Shown one piece after another: positions 1 through 9,294 of a DNA stretch of 64,000 nucleotides; within the stretch, counting starts at the first letter, position 1, and the number at the start of each line of letters is the position of its first letter. Origin of the DNA: Deltaproteobacteria bacterium SG8_13 (GTDB lineage Bacteria; Desulfobacterota; Desulfobacteria; Desulfobacterales; SG8-13); NCBI GenBank assembly GCA_001303025.1, contig LJNK01000015.1, forward strand, positions 24,792 through 88,791, read 5' to 3'. Position numbers and translations under genes: made by a program. The notes beneath the pieces are model-generated. The model saw only the letters and a list, made by a program, of their open reading frames with translations. It ran no database searches and was not told the DNA's origin.

Positions 1-302
1 AGCTTGCTGCAGTCGTAGCATATGTAATTGATCGATTCCGGATCGTCCAGGTACTCATCGTGACCCTCGCCGACGTAGAGCTTGACCATGTCGTAAAACA
101 TCTGGAAAATGTTGCGCATGACCGTCGACGGCTTCTCCGTCAATTCCATGAGAAATGCCTCGAAGGCGATCAACTCGCGCTGATCCTGACCGGCTTTGGT
201 CAGGTTGAAATTCTTCATGGCGACATCGATGTTGGCCAGATCCGGAGCGGACTCCGTTGCCTTGTCGGTGGTATCATCCACTGGTTTCAGCGTGCTTGGC
301 AT
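1..302 (-). CDS. PrkA-family serine protein kinase, N-terminal fragment (cut by window edge)
   Basis: This is the first 100 codons of a gene that leaves the window on the left. The ATG at 302 has a GGAG ribosome site 8 nt upstream and lies 40 nt after the spoVR stop, so it is probably the fourth gene of the prkA-yeaH-spoVR operon. After a short polar leader come a segment containing FEAFLMELTEKPSTVMRNIF and a DEYLDDPESINY stretch. I recognise these as the N-terminal region of a PrkA-type AAA+/serine kinase that is distinct from the YeaG-like copy at 3476-5536. The Walker motifs would lie outside the window, so kinase activity cannot be judged. The family name rests on recall of this conserved region. 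A second PrkA paralogue next to spoVR is the notable point. Confidence 0.75.
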   Translation of the reverse strand, partial: MPSTLKPVDDTTDKATESAPDLANIDVAMKNFNLTKAGQDQRELIAFEAFLMELTEKPSTVMRNIFQMFYDMVKLYVGEGHDEYLDDPESINYICYDCSK

Positions 303-342
303 ACTATTTTCTCCAGGCAGAGCGCATAGCCGCGTTTCCGCC

Positions 343-2010
343 TCAGCTAGCTGACGGCTTCTCCTGTGCCATCACCTGGCGGGAGAGCTCGCGGTTTTTC
401 ATTGTGTACACCACGCGCTCCCATTTGAAATCCGACGGTTTCAGCACCTCTTGCATGGTTCCGGAAGGGGTGCCGGCCGATGTGTCCGTACCGCTTGTAA
501 CCACTTCGCTTGTCTCCAGCTGAACCGGATTGCCCCAGAGGTACTCCAGGCCGATCATGGTGTTGGCGATAAAATCTTTTACCAGCGGTTTGCCCTCAAA
601 GTGATGGACGAGGTAAAGAACGTTGTCGGCGTCATTTTTTTCGTAAATTTCGATGTGCGGTGGGTGGTACAAGCCATCCATGATCATCTGACGGTAGTCC
701 TGCGCCTTGCGACTTTTGACATAATACTCCCAGACCATGCGGTCTTTGTTCAGCCGCTTGCCGACGACGAACAGCTTGTTGCGGGTGACAAAGTCCTGGT
801 CGACAAACGTGTTGATAAAAGTAAAGTCGCACAGGCTTTGCCGAACCTGGAAAATAAACTCCTGCCCTTTCCGACTGTGGTTATCGTAGTCTTTTCGCAG
901 CGCACTGTCTGACAGTCGTCTGTATGCCGTGGAATAGCGACCCGTGTCTCCGAGCTCTTCGATGTAGTAAAACATGCGCATGCCCAGCGCGTAAGGGTTG
1001 AGTCCAACGCGCGGCAGTGAGGTAACACCGGCATGGGTGCGGGCGAAATCGACCTCGTGGCCCTTGATCCGGTCATCCTGCAGGAAAAGTTTTTCATGCC
1101 AGTAGCTGGCCCACCCCTCGTTCATAATCTTGGTTCGTATCTGGGGCTGCAGAAAAACCGAGGTGTTGCGCACCACCTCCATGATCGACTTCATCCAGGT
1201 GTTTTCCTCTTTTTGCAGAAACTCCGAGTGCTCCATAAGATACTGGAAGATATCCGGACGCCCGTTTCGCTTCTCCTTCAGGCTCTTGCTGTACAGCGAC
1301 TCATATTCCGGGTATTTCTTGCGCACTTCCGAAAAGAAATTCTTCTCGCCGGTTTGGCTGTCCTCCCGCATACACTCGTTGTAGCGTTCGATCTCCTTGA
1401 TATACTCGCTGATATTCACTTTCTGGGTGTCCTGCAGGAAAACGTCAAAATAGTAATTGACGCGCGCCGACCCGTCGCCTGTCGGCGGCGGATCGAGATC
1501 GGACAGTTCCCGATGGTATCCGACCAGGTTGTCGATTCCCCGCGAAAATTCAATGATGTAGTCGACCCAGCGGCCCTTTTCCGAACGCAGGGCCGCTATC
1601 AGCCGCTTGTCGGAGAGCGCCCGCCCGTTAAAATCATAATCCCAGGTGTGGCGAAAGTAGAGGTTGTTCTGGAAAAAATCGATGTGCCCCAGGACGTGGT
1701 AGAAAATCATCACGTTCATCCAGTCCGGGTTGTTGTCGTTGTAGTACGATATGGCCGGACGGGTGTTAATGACGGTTTCGTAAGGATTGCTGGGATACAG
1801 TTCGTAGCGGCCCTTTTCCTTGAGCACCTCCACGTCGTGTACCCAGTAGTCGTAAAGGGTGGGGATCATGACCTTTGGTGTTAGCTCCAGCAGGTCGCGG
1901 TTGGTAACGATATATTCGAGCGACTCGTCCTCGAAGCGCAGACCCGCCTCCAGGGCCCGCTCCTTGCACCCCTCCATGATTTCTTTGGTATGTTGGTCGA
2001 TCAGCTCCAT
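343..2010 (-). CDS. spoVR: SpoVR/YcgB family protein
   Basis: A 555-aa cytoplasmic protein of about the usual length for the family. It carries the typical SpoVR features: an N-terminal acidic helix region, the Asn/Trp-rich PDWMNVMIFYHVLGH segment near residue 100 and the NEGWASYWHEKL motif near residue 300. No signal peptide or membrane segment is seen. SpoVR was first described in Bacillus spore cortex formation, but its homologues in non-sporulating proteobacteria (YcgB) sit with yeaG and yeaH, as here. The molecular activity of the family is not established. It is the third gene of the operon, 61 nt after yeaH, and is followed 40 nt later by another PrkA-like gene. Co-transcription with prkA implies a starvation or stress role (inference). 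Confidence 0.93.
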   Translation of the reverse strand: MELIDQHTKEIMEGCKERALEAGLRFEDESLEYIVTNRDLLELTPKVMIPTLYDYWVHDVEVLKEKGRYELYPSNPYETVINTRPAISYYNDNNPDWMNVMIFYHVLGHIDFFQNNLYFRHTWDYDFNGRALSDKRLIAALRSEKGRWVDYIIEFSRGIDNLVGYHRELSDLDPPPTGDGSARVNYYFDVFLQDTQKVNISEYIKEIERYNECMREDSQTGEKNFFSEVRKKYPEYESLYSKSLKEKRNGRPDIFQYLMEHSEFLQKEENTWMKSIMEVVRNTSVFLQPQIRTKIMNEGWASYWHEKLFLQDDRIKGHEVDFARTHAGVTSLPRVGLNPYALGMRMFYYIEELGDTGRYSTAYRRLSDSALRKDYDNHSRKGQEFIFQVRQSLCDFTFINTFVDQDFVTRNKLFVVGKRLNKDRMVWEYYVKSRKAQDYRQMIMDGLYHPPHIEIYEKNDADNVLYLVHHFEGKPLVKDFIANTMIGLEYLWGNPVQLETSEVVTSGTDTSAGTPSGTMQEVLKPSDFKWERVVYTMKNRELSRQVMAQEKPSAS

Positions 2011-2071
2011 GTTTTCCGAATGCGCCTTTATTTGCAGATCCGTCCGGCAGTGATCCCCATCTCCGGCAGAA

Positions 2072-3469
2072 TTACTCGGATATCAATTTCTTGATTCCTT
2101 CTATCAGCCGCTGCTCGCCGGCGTCTTCGCCGATTACGTCCAGCCGGATCAATTTTGGCTTCTCTTCCAGAAGTTTGGAGTTTTTGACGTATTTTTCGAC
2201 CTCGCTGCTCTTGCCGGCCCGGTAGGAGTGCTCTGCGATGGTGATGCCGACCCGGTTGGCGTACTTCAGCATTTTTTTCAGCTCCGGAAGGGATTCTTTG
2301 CCGTCGGTATCCCAATCGTCGCCGTCCGTGCCGTGAAATATGTAGATGTTGTAGTCCCGGACCAGGTTTTCCTTTTCAACGATCTCGTTCACCAGCCTAT
2401 AGGCCGAGGCCACCTGGGTTCCGCCGGCCACCGACGAGTTATAATAGGTGTAGAAATCCGGCACTTCCTTGGCTTCGGTATCGTGCAGCACGAAACGGGT
2501 CTCCACCTGCATGGCATACTGGTAAAGCAGCCAGCTGTATATCAGTACATGCTGGGCGACAACCAGCTCGGTGGTCTTTCCGGCCATCGAGCCCGAGTAA
2601 TCCCGCACGAAAAAGATCATGGCCTGGGATTCGTAATCCTTTTCCCTGGACAGTATCCGGAAAACCCGATCGCCAGGAGAAACCAGAAAACCGCTCGGAT
2701 CGATCCGGTCGACATCCGGAACGTTGCCGAGATGAATGTTGGTCTCGAGGATGCGCCGCAGAGTGGCTTTTTTATCCAGAACCTGCCCGAAGCCGCGATG
2801 CCGATCCGTCAGATCATAGGTGTAGCGCGTCAACGATCGCTTCTTACCCTTCTCCTTGAGGTTCGGTAGTTTGAACTGTTCGGTCAGAATTCGGCCCAGG
2901 TCATAGGCGTTCGACTCCAGCTCGTGTGCACCGCCATCCCCCTCACCGGGTCCGCTGCCGGTCTCGCCCTCCGGCCGCACCGGCTGTTCGCCGATCACCT
3001 CACCTTCTTCACCTTCTCCGGTTCCCCCCGAGGATTGCCCTTCTCCATTTTCGTCGGTTCGGAAGGACGGATCGTGGATGAATTTCTCTTCGACGGTGGT
3101 GGGGACAATGACAATTTTGGTTTTGCCGCCCTTGCCCGGCTTGATGAGACGGCCGACGTTGATCTTGCGTGGAAAGCCGTCACTTTCCCTCTGATGATCG
3201 CGCTCCAACAGCTCGTCAATCGACCGCGTCGTGGCCGCGTACCCACTTTGCATGGCGCTCATCGACTGCAGGTGAATCAGGTCGTAGAATTGGTAAACCG
3301 TCTCCGCTGCACCGCGCAAAACCGTGCCGCCCGTCTCGGCATCCTGCCCGTCTTCCGGCAGAACATGCTGACGGTCATCCTCCAGCTCCTCGGCGATGAT
3401 TTTCTCCTGCTCGGACGTCAGGCCGTTCGTTTTGAGAGCTTCGTATATGTCGAATCGCTTGTCCTTCAT
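2072..3469 (-). CDS. yeaH: YeaH/DUF444 family VWA-like protein
   Basis: A 465-aa soluble protein of the DUF444 (YeaH/YhbH) family. The middle, about residues 150-190, is a Gly/Glu-rich low-complexity linker (GEGEEGEVIGEQPV). The C-terminal half contains a von Willebrand A-like fold with the metal-ion-dependent adhesion site sequence FVRDYSGSM (DxSxS) near residue 290, and a conserved segment GGTQVASAY. DUF444 proteins are encoded next to PrkA kinases in many bacteria and are thought to act with them; the biochemical role is unknown. Its start lies 6 nt after the prkA stop, so the two are translationally close. No transmembrane segments are visible. Confidence 0.93.
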   Translation of the reverse strand: MKDKRFDIYEALKTNGLTSEQEKIIAEELEDDRQHVLPEDGQDAETGGTVLRGAAETVYQFYDLIHLQSMSAMQSGYAATTRSIDELLERDHQRESDGFPRKINVGRLIKPGKGGKTKIVIVPTTVEEKFIHDPSFRTDENGEGQSSGGTGEGEEGEVIGEQPVRPEGETGSGPGEGDGGAHELESNAYDLGRILTEQFKLPNLKEKGKKRSLTRYTYDLTDRHRGFGQVLDKKATLRRILETNIHLGNVPDVDRIDPSGFLVSPGDRVFRILSREKDYESQAMIFFVRDYSGSMAGKTTELVVAQHVLIYSWLLYQYAMQVETRFVLHDTEAKEVPDFYTYYNSSVAGGTQVASAYRLVNEIVEKENLVRDYNIYIFHGTDGDDWDTDGKESLPELKKMLKYANRVGITIAEHSYRAGKSSEVEKYVKNSKLLEEKPKLIRLDVIGEDAGEQRLIEGIKKLISE

Positions 3470-3475
3470 GATGCT

Positions 3476-5536
3476 TTAGTTTTCGTCTTCCTGCGTGCAG
3501 AAGTATTCGATAGTCTTCTGCGCGCACGTCCGACAATACCCGAGCTTGTTGAGCATGGTGTCGACCATGCGGTCGTAAAGCTTCTGGTTCTCTTCGTTGG
3601 TCCGGTTGGCCAGGGCACCGATCAGGCTGCCGGCACCGGCAATATCGGATTTCAGGCGCACGTCGGTCACTGCCTTGACCAGCTCCAGGTTGTCCATGAA
3701 ATCGTAGTCCGGATCAACGGAGATTTTCTGCCCGTATATCTTGCGGATGGACGTGCGGAAGGTTTCCCGCTGTTCGGCCGTTTTCAACCCCAGCCGCTCC
3801 TCGATGCTGTTGATAAAACGCTCGTCTATTTTCAGCGCCTTGAGCTCCCCGGTCTGGGGATCTTTGTATTTCCACATCTTGTCGGCACCCAGGTTTTCGG
3901 CATCGATACCGATGATCATGTTAACGTAGTTCATCACATCCTTTCGGATGGCCAGTGGTTCGTCCATGTACGCATTGAACATCTCGGTCATGATCCGCTC
4001 ACGGTACAATCCCTTGGCGGTTTTCAGGTCCTCGAGGTATTTGGTGCGATCGTTGGCTTCGGTTACATAGTCCAGGATCACCCGTTCCAGGGCCTTGGAA
4101 ACGTCATAGGCGAACATGCATTGACCCTCATTGGTCTCCGAGCTTTCGGTTAATAGCTGGATCGCACGGCCAAGGTTGCGCTGGCCGAGCCCTTTTTGAC
4201 CGAAACGGTTGATGATCTCCGGATCCTGGTTGAGGATGTCGATGACCTCGGCCAGGGTCTTGATGCTCTTCTCACCGGCCACTTCACCGGCGGCCAGCTT
4301 CATGGTTTCAACCGGCGTGAGTTTTTCGCTGCGCGGCAAACGCGTCAGCACGGCCGCCACCGATGCGGCATAGTTCAGGTTCGGATCCTGATGCAGATAC
4401 TCCCGGTTGAGCGTGGTGCGGGTTTCATTTCCGATCGCATATTGGGTCAGCTGTTTCTGCAGCTTGTAATTGGTGTTGTGCGAAACGTAGCAGATTCTGC
4501 AGCGGTCGACGATCGGGGCCTCCTCCTTCTCCGCCAGAAACCGGTGAAACTCCGAGTTGTTGCTGGTGGCGATAATCAGCGTGTCGATCGGCCATTTGTA
4601 TCCGTCGATTTCGATGTTGCGGTTCTGGATCACGCCCAGATACACCTGCACCAGGTCCTTTTTGTTTTTGTAGATCTCGTCGCTGAAGTGAATGCCGCCG
4701 CCAGCGACCCGCGCCAGGGCCCCTCTTCTCAAATCAAAACGATACGGATTGTTGGTGTCCGAAATGTGCAGCAGGCGCTGAATCGACTCTTCTCCCAACA
4801 GGTCAACGGCCGATGAGGTGATTTTATCCTTGGCCGGATACTTGCCGGTTACGGTGCCCAGGCTCTCGGTCAAAGGTACCGGCACGATTTCGATAAATTC
4901 CAGCATCTTATCGATATCGCCGTCGGTATGCGTCCGAATGTCGTTTAAAATGTACCCGCTGCAGGCTCCCAGCGGCCGAAAGTTTTCGTACAGCTGGTCG
5001 ATCTCGTTTTCGGAGAAACCGACCTGAGCGACCAGCCACTGTTTGCTTTCGTCCTGGCTTTCAAACAGGTTCATGGCCAGAATCAACGGGTCCTCATATG
5101 TTTGGGATTCGATGGCGCGGATGCTCCCGTAGCTTCCCAGACGGTCGATATGGTTGAAGCGGAAGGTGTACTTGCGGTTCTCTTGCTGGGCGAGAAACTC
5201 TCGATACCGCGCGCACAGGTATTCCACGAAAAAGGTTTTCCCATTGCCGGGTTCCCCGACCAGCACGAACGCCATTTCTGCCGAAGAGCCTCTCTCTGAG
5301 GCATCCTTGACGTAGGAAACAAAGCTGTTGATTTCATCGTACATGCCGATGACATGCTTGCGACCATTGCGGAAGATACTGAAATCATAAGTCGTTTTTC
5401 CGTTGACGATCACCTTGTCGATCTCGCTTTCCAGAACCATCCGGGCGACGCCCTGGAAGGCGTTTTCGAATATGCGCTTGCCCTCTTTGACTTCTGCAAG
5501 GTGATGGTGAAGGGTACGAAGGTTTGCGTCTTTCAT
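3476..5536 (-). CDS. prkA: PrkA (YeaG-type) AAA+ serine protein kinase
   Basis: A 686-aa protein. The open frame extends upstream to 5614, but I place the start at the ATG at 5536 (MKDANLRTL) because a strong GGAGGAAAC ribosome site precedes it and the upstream extension looks non-coding. The N-terminal AAA+ module has a Walker A motif VGEPGNGKT near residue 110, and the C-terminal part is the PrkA kinase-like domain. In Escherichia coli, YeaG with YeaH affects starvation and nitrogen-stress adaptation, and Bacillus PrkA is linked to sporulation. Here it heads a yeaG-yeaH-spoVR cluster that continues into a second PrkA-like gene. Kinase activity is inferred from the family; recent work also suggests protease-like functions for PrkA. 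Confidence 0.92.
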   Translation of the reverse strand: MKDANLRTLHHHLAEVKEGKRIFENAFQGVARMVLESEIDKVIVNGKTTYDFSIFRNGRKHVIGMYDEINSFVSYVKDASERGSSAEMAFVLVGEPGNGKTFFVEYLCARYREFLAQQENRKYTFRFNHIDRLGSYGSIRAIESQTYEDPLILAMNLFESQDESKQWLVAQVGFSENEIDQLYENFRPLGACSGYILNDIRTHTDGDIDKMLEFIEIVPVPLTESLGTVTGKYPAKDKITSSAVDLLGEESIQRLLHISDTNNPYRFDLRRGALARVAGGGIHFSDEIYKNKKDLVQVYLGVIQNRNIEIDGYKWPIDTLIIATSNNSEFHRFLAEKEEAPIVDRCRICYVSHNTNYKLQKQLTQYAIGNETRTTLNREYLHQDPNLNYAASVAAVLTRLPRSEKLTPVETMKLAAGEVAGEKSIKTLAEVIDILNQDPEIINRFGQKGLGQRNLGRAIQLLTESSETNEGQCMFAYDVSKALERVILDYVTEANDRTKYLEDLKTAKGLYRERIMTEMFNAYMDEPLAIRKDVMNYVNMIIGIDAENLGADKMWKYKDPQTGELKALKIDERFINSIEERLGLKTAEQRETFRTSIRKIYGQKISVDPDYDFMDNLELVKAVTDVRLKSDIAGAGSLIGALANRTNEENQKLYDRMVDTMLNKLGYCRTCAQKTIEYFCTQEDEN

Positions 5537-5989
5537 GTTTCCTCCCGCCTCAAGGCTTTTGGTTAAAGGATTTCGCCTTTTTGCATCCGGCCCGCAACGG
5601 TGTCGCACTGACATGGGGACGATTCGGGGCTTGCGTGCAACGATATGAAATCTTTAGCGATCTGGAAAAAGTTTCTGTCCCTTACCCAAACAGAGCGTGC
5701 AGGGCGGCGGCAGGTTTCGCTGGAGTGGGGTGAATTCGTCTAAAGGCAGATTCACCCGGAACAGTAGTGTGTGCACAGAAAAAGTAATCACCGTTGGAAA
5801 TCAGATCAACTGTTTTCCATGTTGATCCGGGACAGACCGAGCTAGGTGACGCAAATAATATCTTATAATTTATATACATTGTAGCACATTCGCGTTACTG
5901 ATATCAAGCTGGTTCCGCTGGTATTGTATCGAAAAATCGGGATGTCGTCAGCCGCTGGACCGGCTGCCGGATGTTGGCAAGCAGGACGC
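5537..5989. other. Intergenic region upstream of prkA
   Basis: About 450 nt without a convincing gene. It contains an AT-rich stretch at 5850-5890 that belongs to the candidate prkA promoter. Near the copper-ATPase stop, on the minus strand, there is a small AGCCG/CGGCT inverted repeat (5950-5965) followed about 20 nt later by a T-run. It is too loosely arranged to call a terminator with confidence. Short open frames here have no family resemblance. Confidence 0.6.
5878..5907 (-). promoter_or_regulatory. Candidate sigma-70-type promoter of the prkA-yeaH-spoVR operon
   Basis: On the minus strand a TTGATA element (5902-5907) is separated by 18 nt from TACAAT (5878-5883), each one mismatch from consensus. 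It lies in the AT-rich island of the intergenic region. If it is used, the prkA leader would be about 330 nt long, which is unusual and could hide further control. No sigma-54 consensus was found here. Confidence 0.4.
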
Positions 5990-8464
5990 TCAGCAGCCGG
6001 GGTCCTTACAGCTGCGGGCGAGCAGGAGGGTGTTTCCGATCACGCTCAGGCTGCTGAGCAGCATCGCACAGACTGCCACCAGTGGGTTGAGCAGACCGCT
6101 CATGGCGACCGGTATGCTGATGGCATTGTAAATAAAGGCACATCCTAAATTCTGCTGCACTTTTCGGTTGGTCTTTTTGGCCAGTCGCATAAAATCGAGG
6201 ATCTGGGCAGGGTCCCCACGCATCAGGGTTATACCGGCCACTTCCTTGCCGAGCGGGCTTTCAGAGTGGACCGCAATGGCTAGATCCGCTTTGGCCAGAG
6301 CAGGCGCGTCGTTGACACCGTCGCCGACCATGGCAACGCACCGCTTGCTGCTGCGCAGCGCTTCAATGGCGCCCGCTTTTTCCCAGGGCAACTGCTCCCC
6401 GATGTAGTCCGGGATACCCACAGCGTTTGCCACGGTTCGGGTGGTAGCGCTACCGTCTCCGGACACCAGGCAAAGACGATACCGCTCTTTTGCTAACGAT
6501 GCGATGGTTTCTCGGGCCCCGGCGCGGATTTCATCGCCGAACACCAGCAACGCACAAATCCTGCCGTCGCAACTCATGTACACTAGCGAGACCGGGCCCT
6601 CGGGCTGAAGATGCACCGGATTCGAAATTGGCGGTGATGCATCGATTTCGCGCTGCAAAAAGCCCCGGGAACCGATTTTGACTTCACGTCCCTTGTGCCG
6701 GCCAACAACCCCACCATCGCGGATCTGCACCGAGCTGACCGGCAGTGGTGCAATCTTCTGGCGGCGAGCGCTTCGCTTGATCTCCCTGGCCACCTGGTGG
6801 TCCGAGGTCGCCTCCATCGCTGCGGCAAGGGCAAGGATCCGCTCGGCGGTAAAATCTTCCAGCGCATAGACTCGAAGCAGCTCCCACTGTCCCCTGGTGA
6901 GTGTACCGGTCTTGTCGAATACAAAAGTATCGACCCTGGCGGCCATCTCGAATGATGAAAACTCTCGCACCAGGATTCCGAAACGGCTTGCCACCGAAAT
7001 CCCTGCCACACGTGCCAGAGGAATCGCCACCCCAAGGGCACAGGGACAGGAGATCACGCATACGGTCACGGCTCGAACCATCGCGCTTTCCAGCGACAGT
7101 CCCGCCAGCCGGCCGACCACCCCTGTGCCGGCGGCAAGGCCGATTATCACCGGGACAAACCAGCGCAGGATCCGATCGGTTTTTCCTTCGAAAGGGGTTT
7201 TGCGGCTCAGGGCATCTTCCATGATCTGGATCATCTGCCCCAATACCGAATCCTGGCCGACCGCTTCGGCTTTAATGCGAAAGGATCCTTGCACGACGCG
7301 TGTTCCGCTTCGAATGCGCTCGCCGATTTTTTTCTGCAACGGTCGTGCCTCGCCGGTCAGGGCTGACTCGTCCAGCGCACCGCTTCCGTCGATAATGATC
7401 CCGTCGGCCGGCAAAACCTCTCCTTCTTCGACCCGAAAACTGTCTCCGGCCTGCAGGCCGGCTGCGGCCTGGTAGCGTCCTTCCGGAAAACCGGGGCTGC
7501 AGATCCTGACTTTGGTGGGTCGAATGGAAAACAATGCCTCCAGATCTTCGAGCACGCGATGCTTGGCGTTGCGCTCCAGCAGCTTGCCCAGAAGCACAAG
7601 GGTGATCAGCATGCAGGCGGTATCGAAGTACAGGTGAATGTTTCCCCGATAAAAGTTGTATACGCCGTAAAAAAAGGCACTGCCCGATCCAACGGCGATC
7701 AACGTTTCCATGCTGGATGCGGCGGAAAACATGCCGGTCAGGGCCCGGCGGAAAATGTTGCGGCCGCCGTAAGCCAGCACGACACTTGTCAGCAGGAAAA
7801 TCGGCCATGACAGCTTGGAAATAGCATCCGGTGTTAGCTCGCTGAAAAATCCGGAGTAAAGCGCAAAAGAGAGCATCATCACATTCATGGTCAAAAATGC
7901 GGACACCCCGAATCGAAACAGTTCTCTGCGGCTGTCTGCCAACCGTGCGTCATCACCCGGCAGTGTTGCCCGATAGCCGAGTTTGCCGACGGTTTTTATG
8001 ATCTTTGCTGGAGATGTTTTGACGGGATTATACCGGCAGCGCAGCCGGTCGGTAGAAAAGCTGCACGTGACATCGACAACACCGGGAATCCTTTTGACGG
8101 TCTCGTCGATCACCCAGGCGCAGGCCGGGCACCACATGCCCCCGACCTGCAGGTTGATTGCCAATTCGTTCGCAGAGGGTGCTGGTTGTTTTTCTTCCGG
8201 TTGAACGGCTGACATTGTGCCCGGAGCCGACAACTGCTGCAGATCCTCCTCGGAGCGCGGAATCAGCCCCATTTCCTGGCAGCGCTTGAACAGCTCGCTC
8301 TCCTGAAACTGCGCCGGATCGCCTGAACCGTCGGCCTGAATCAGCATCAAGAAGACTTGCCGGCAGCCCATGCAGCAAAACCGGTAAGTTTTTCCGGAAA
8401 AGTCGAGGGGGTGGCTCCCGTACCGGAGGCTGAGCCCGCACAGATCGCAGGTGTTGGTGGCCAT
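5990..8464 (-). CDS. ccoI: CcoI/FixI-type copper-transporting P1B-ATPase
   Basis: An 824-aa heavy-metal P-type ATPase in the inner membrane. Residues 1-45 form a cysteine-rich metal-binding head (CDLCG and CCMGC). An HMA-like domain follows with MWCPAC near residue 110 in place of the usual GMTCxxC. Then come about eight membrane helices, the CPC ion-binding motif (ISCPCALG, near residue 472), the phosphorylation site DKTGTLT (near 517) and the hinge GDGVNDAPAL (near 712). The N-terminal head plus CPC is typical of CcoI/FixI and related Cu(I) exporters that supply copper to cbb3 oxidases. It is the last gene of the actB-ccoN cluster, 79 nt after the terminal cytochrome, which fits oxidase biogenesis. 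General copper efflux (CopA) is the alternative. Confidence 0.9.
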   Translation of the reverse strand: MATNTCDLCGLSLRYGSHPLDFSGKTYRFCCMGCRQVFLMLIQADGSGDPAQFQESELFKRCQEMGLIPRSEEDLQQLSAPGTMSAVQPEEKQPAPSANELAINLQVGGMWCPACAWVIDETVKRIPGVVDVTCSFSTDRLRCRYNPVKTSPAKIIKTVGKLGYRATLPGDDARLADSRRELFRFGVSAFLTMNVMMLSFALYSGFFSELTPDAISKLSWPIFLLTSVVLAYGGRNIFRRALTGMFSAASSMETLIAVGSGSAFFYGVYNFYRGNIHLYFDTACMLITLVLLGKLLERNAKHRVLEDLEALFSIRPTKVRICSPGFPEGRYQAAAGLQAGDSFRVEEGEVLPADGIIIDGSGALDESALTGEARPLQKKIGERIRSGTRVVQGSFRIKAEAVGQDSVLGQMIQIMEDALSRKTPFEGKTDRILRWFVPVIIGLAAGTGVVGRLAGLSLESAMVRAVTVCVISCPCALGVAIPLARVAGISVASRFGILVREFSSFEMAARVDTFVFDKTGTLTRGQWELLRVYALEDFTAERILALAAAMEATSDHQVAREIKRSARRQKIAPLPVSSVQIRDGGVVGRHKGREVKIGSRGFLQREIDASPPISNPVHLQPEGPVSLVYMSCDGRICALLVFGDEIRAGARETIASLAKERYRLCLVSGDGSATTRTVANAVGIPDYIGEQLPWEKAGAIEALRSSKRCVAMVGDGVNDAPALAKADLAIAVHSESPLGKEVAGITLMRGDPAQILDFMRLAKKTNRKVQQNLGCAFIYNAISIPVAMSGLLNPLVAVCAMLLSSLSVIGNTLLLARSCKDPGC

Positions 8465-8543
8465 AATGGTGGATTAGCCCCAAAGACACAAAGCGTGTCG
8501 GCAAAGGCTGCTTGGCGCCTCTGGTGTCTCTGCGGTTGGCTTT

Positions 8544-9065
8544 CTACTTTTTTCGGGTACCGAGGGATTTGATGTAAGCGATGATCTCCCAGCGCTTGTC
8601 GATGGAAACGGTGGTTGCCAGCGCCGGCTGTCGCCCGGTTCCACCGATGCCGTAGCTGATGTGCTGAAACAGGTAACCGGATGACTGCTGCTGGATCTTT
8701 CCACTGCGCAAGTCGGTGGGCAGCGGCGCAAAACTCTGGCCCACCGTACCGTTGCCGTCGTGCTGCAGACCGTGGCACTGCTGGCAGTAGGTGAAGTATT
8801 GCTTGGCACCCCGGCCGATAACCTCGGCATCGTCCAGCGGCACCGAAGACACGAGACTTTCCGGTGTTGCGGCCCGGTAGAGCGCTTCTCCGCCTTCAAA
8901 CGGCACGGTGCCCGGTTCCATGATCAGCAGGGGGTGTTCATAGGGTTTGACCGCCGGCGTTTCGCGCATCCTGCCGTACGAAAAGTTGTTGTCGTAGAAC
9001 ATCAGTGCTTCATAGGCCACAAAAGCGGCGACCAGGATCAAGATCAGAAACACGAACTTTTTCAT
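8544..9065 (-). CDS. actE: Membrane-anchored monohaem cytochrome c, ActE-like
   Basis: A 173-aa protein with an uncleaved-looking N-terminal helix (residues 4-20) and one class I cytochrome c domain. The haem motif is CQQCH near residue 98, followed by the typical GLQHDGNG loop. The length and the position of the haem resemble ActE of alternative complex III, and it also resembles the cytochrome domain of CcoP. The start overlaps the AAGGAGAATAG end of the preceding gene, so the two are translationally coupled. It probably accepts electrons from ActA and passes them to the cbb3 core, or replaces the missing CcoP cytochrome. Subunit assignment is inference; cytochrome c identity is direct. Confidence 0.82.
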   Translation of the reverse strand: MKKFVFLILILVAAFVAYEALMFYDNNFSYGRMRETPAVKPYEHPLLIMEPGTVPFEGGEALYRAATPESLVSSVPLDDAEVIGRGAKQYFTYCQQCHGLQHDGNGTVGQSFAPLPTDLRSGKIQQQSSGYLFQHISYGIGGTGRQPALATTVSIDKRWEIIAYIKSLGTRKK

Positions 9066-9293
9066 CTATTCTCCTTTGGCGCCCTGCACGTGCTGGGGAT
9101 ACGGCAGCGTCTCGTACACGGCATATGGCGACTCGCCGGGAACGTCTCGTATCGGTCGATAATCCCAGCCGGGCTGTCCCAGGTCTCCCACCACAAAAAA
9201 CGCAAAAAGTCCCTGGCTCAAGATGATGACCAGCAGAACAAATATCACCACCCAGGATTTCACCTCGGATTCCTTGTGCTCGATTGGCTCCAT
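9066..9293 (-). CDS. Small single-span membrane protein of the respiratory operon
   Basis: A 75-aa protein with one membrane helix (about residues 14-35) and a Pro/Tyr-rich C-terminal tail. I do not recognise the family. It starts 1 nt after the upstream gene ends and its own stop codon abuts the next ATG, so it is tightly embedded in the operon. A role as a small oxidase or complex III accessory subunit is inferred from position only. Confidence 0.7.
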   Translation of the reverse strand: MEPIEHKESEVKSWVVIFVLLVIILSQGLFAFFVVGDLGQPGWDYRPIRDVPGESPYAVYETLPYPQHVQGAKGE

Positions 9294-9294
9294 A

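Noticed and set aside
1033..1884. A 283-codon plus-strand open frame inside spoVR
   Set aside because: It is opposite a strongly conserved SpoVR protein and has no ribosome site or homology features.
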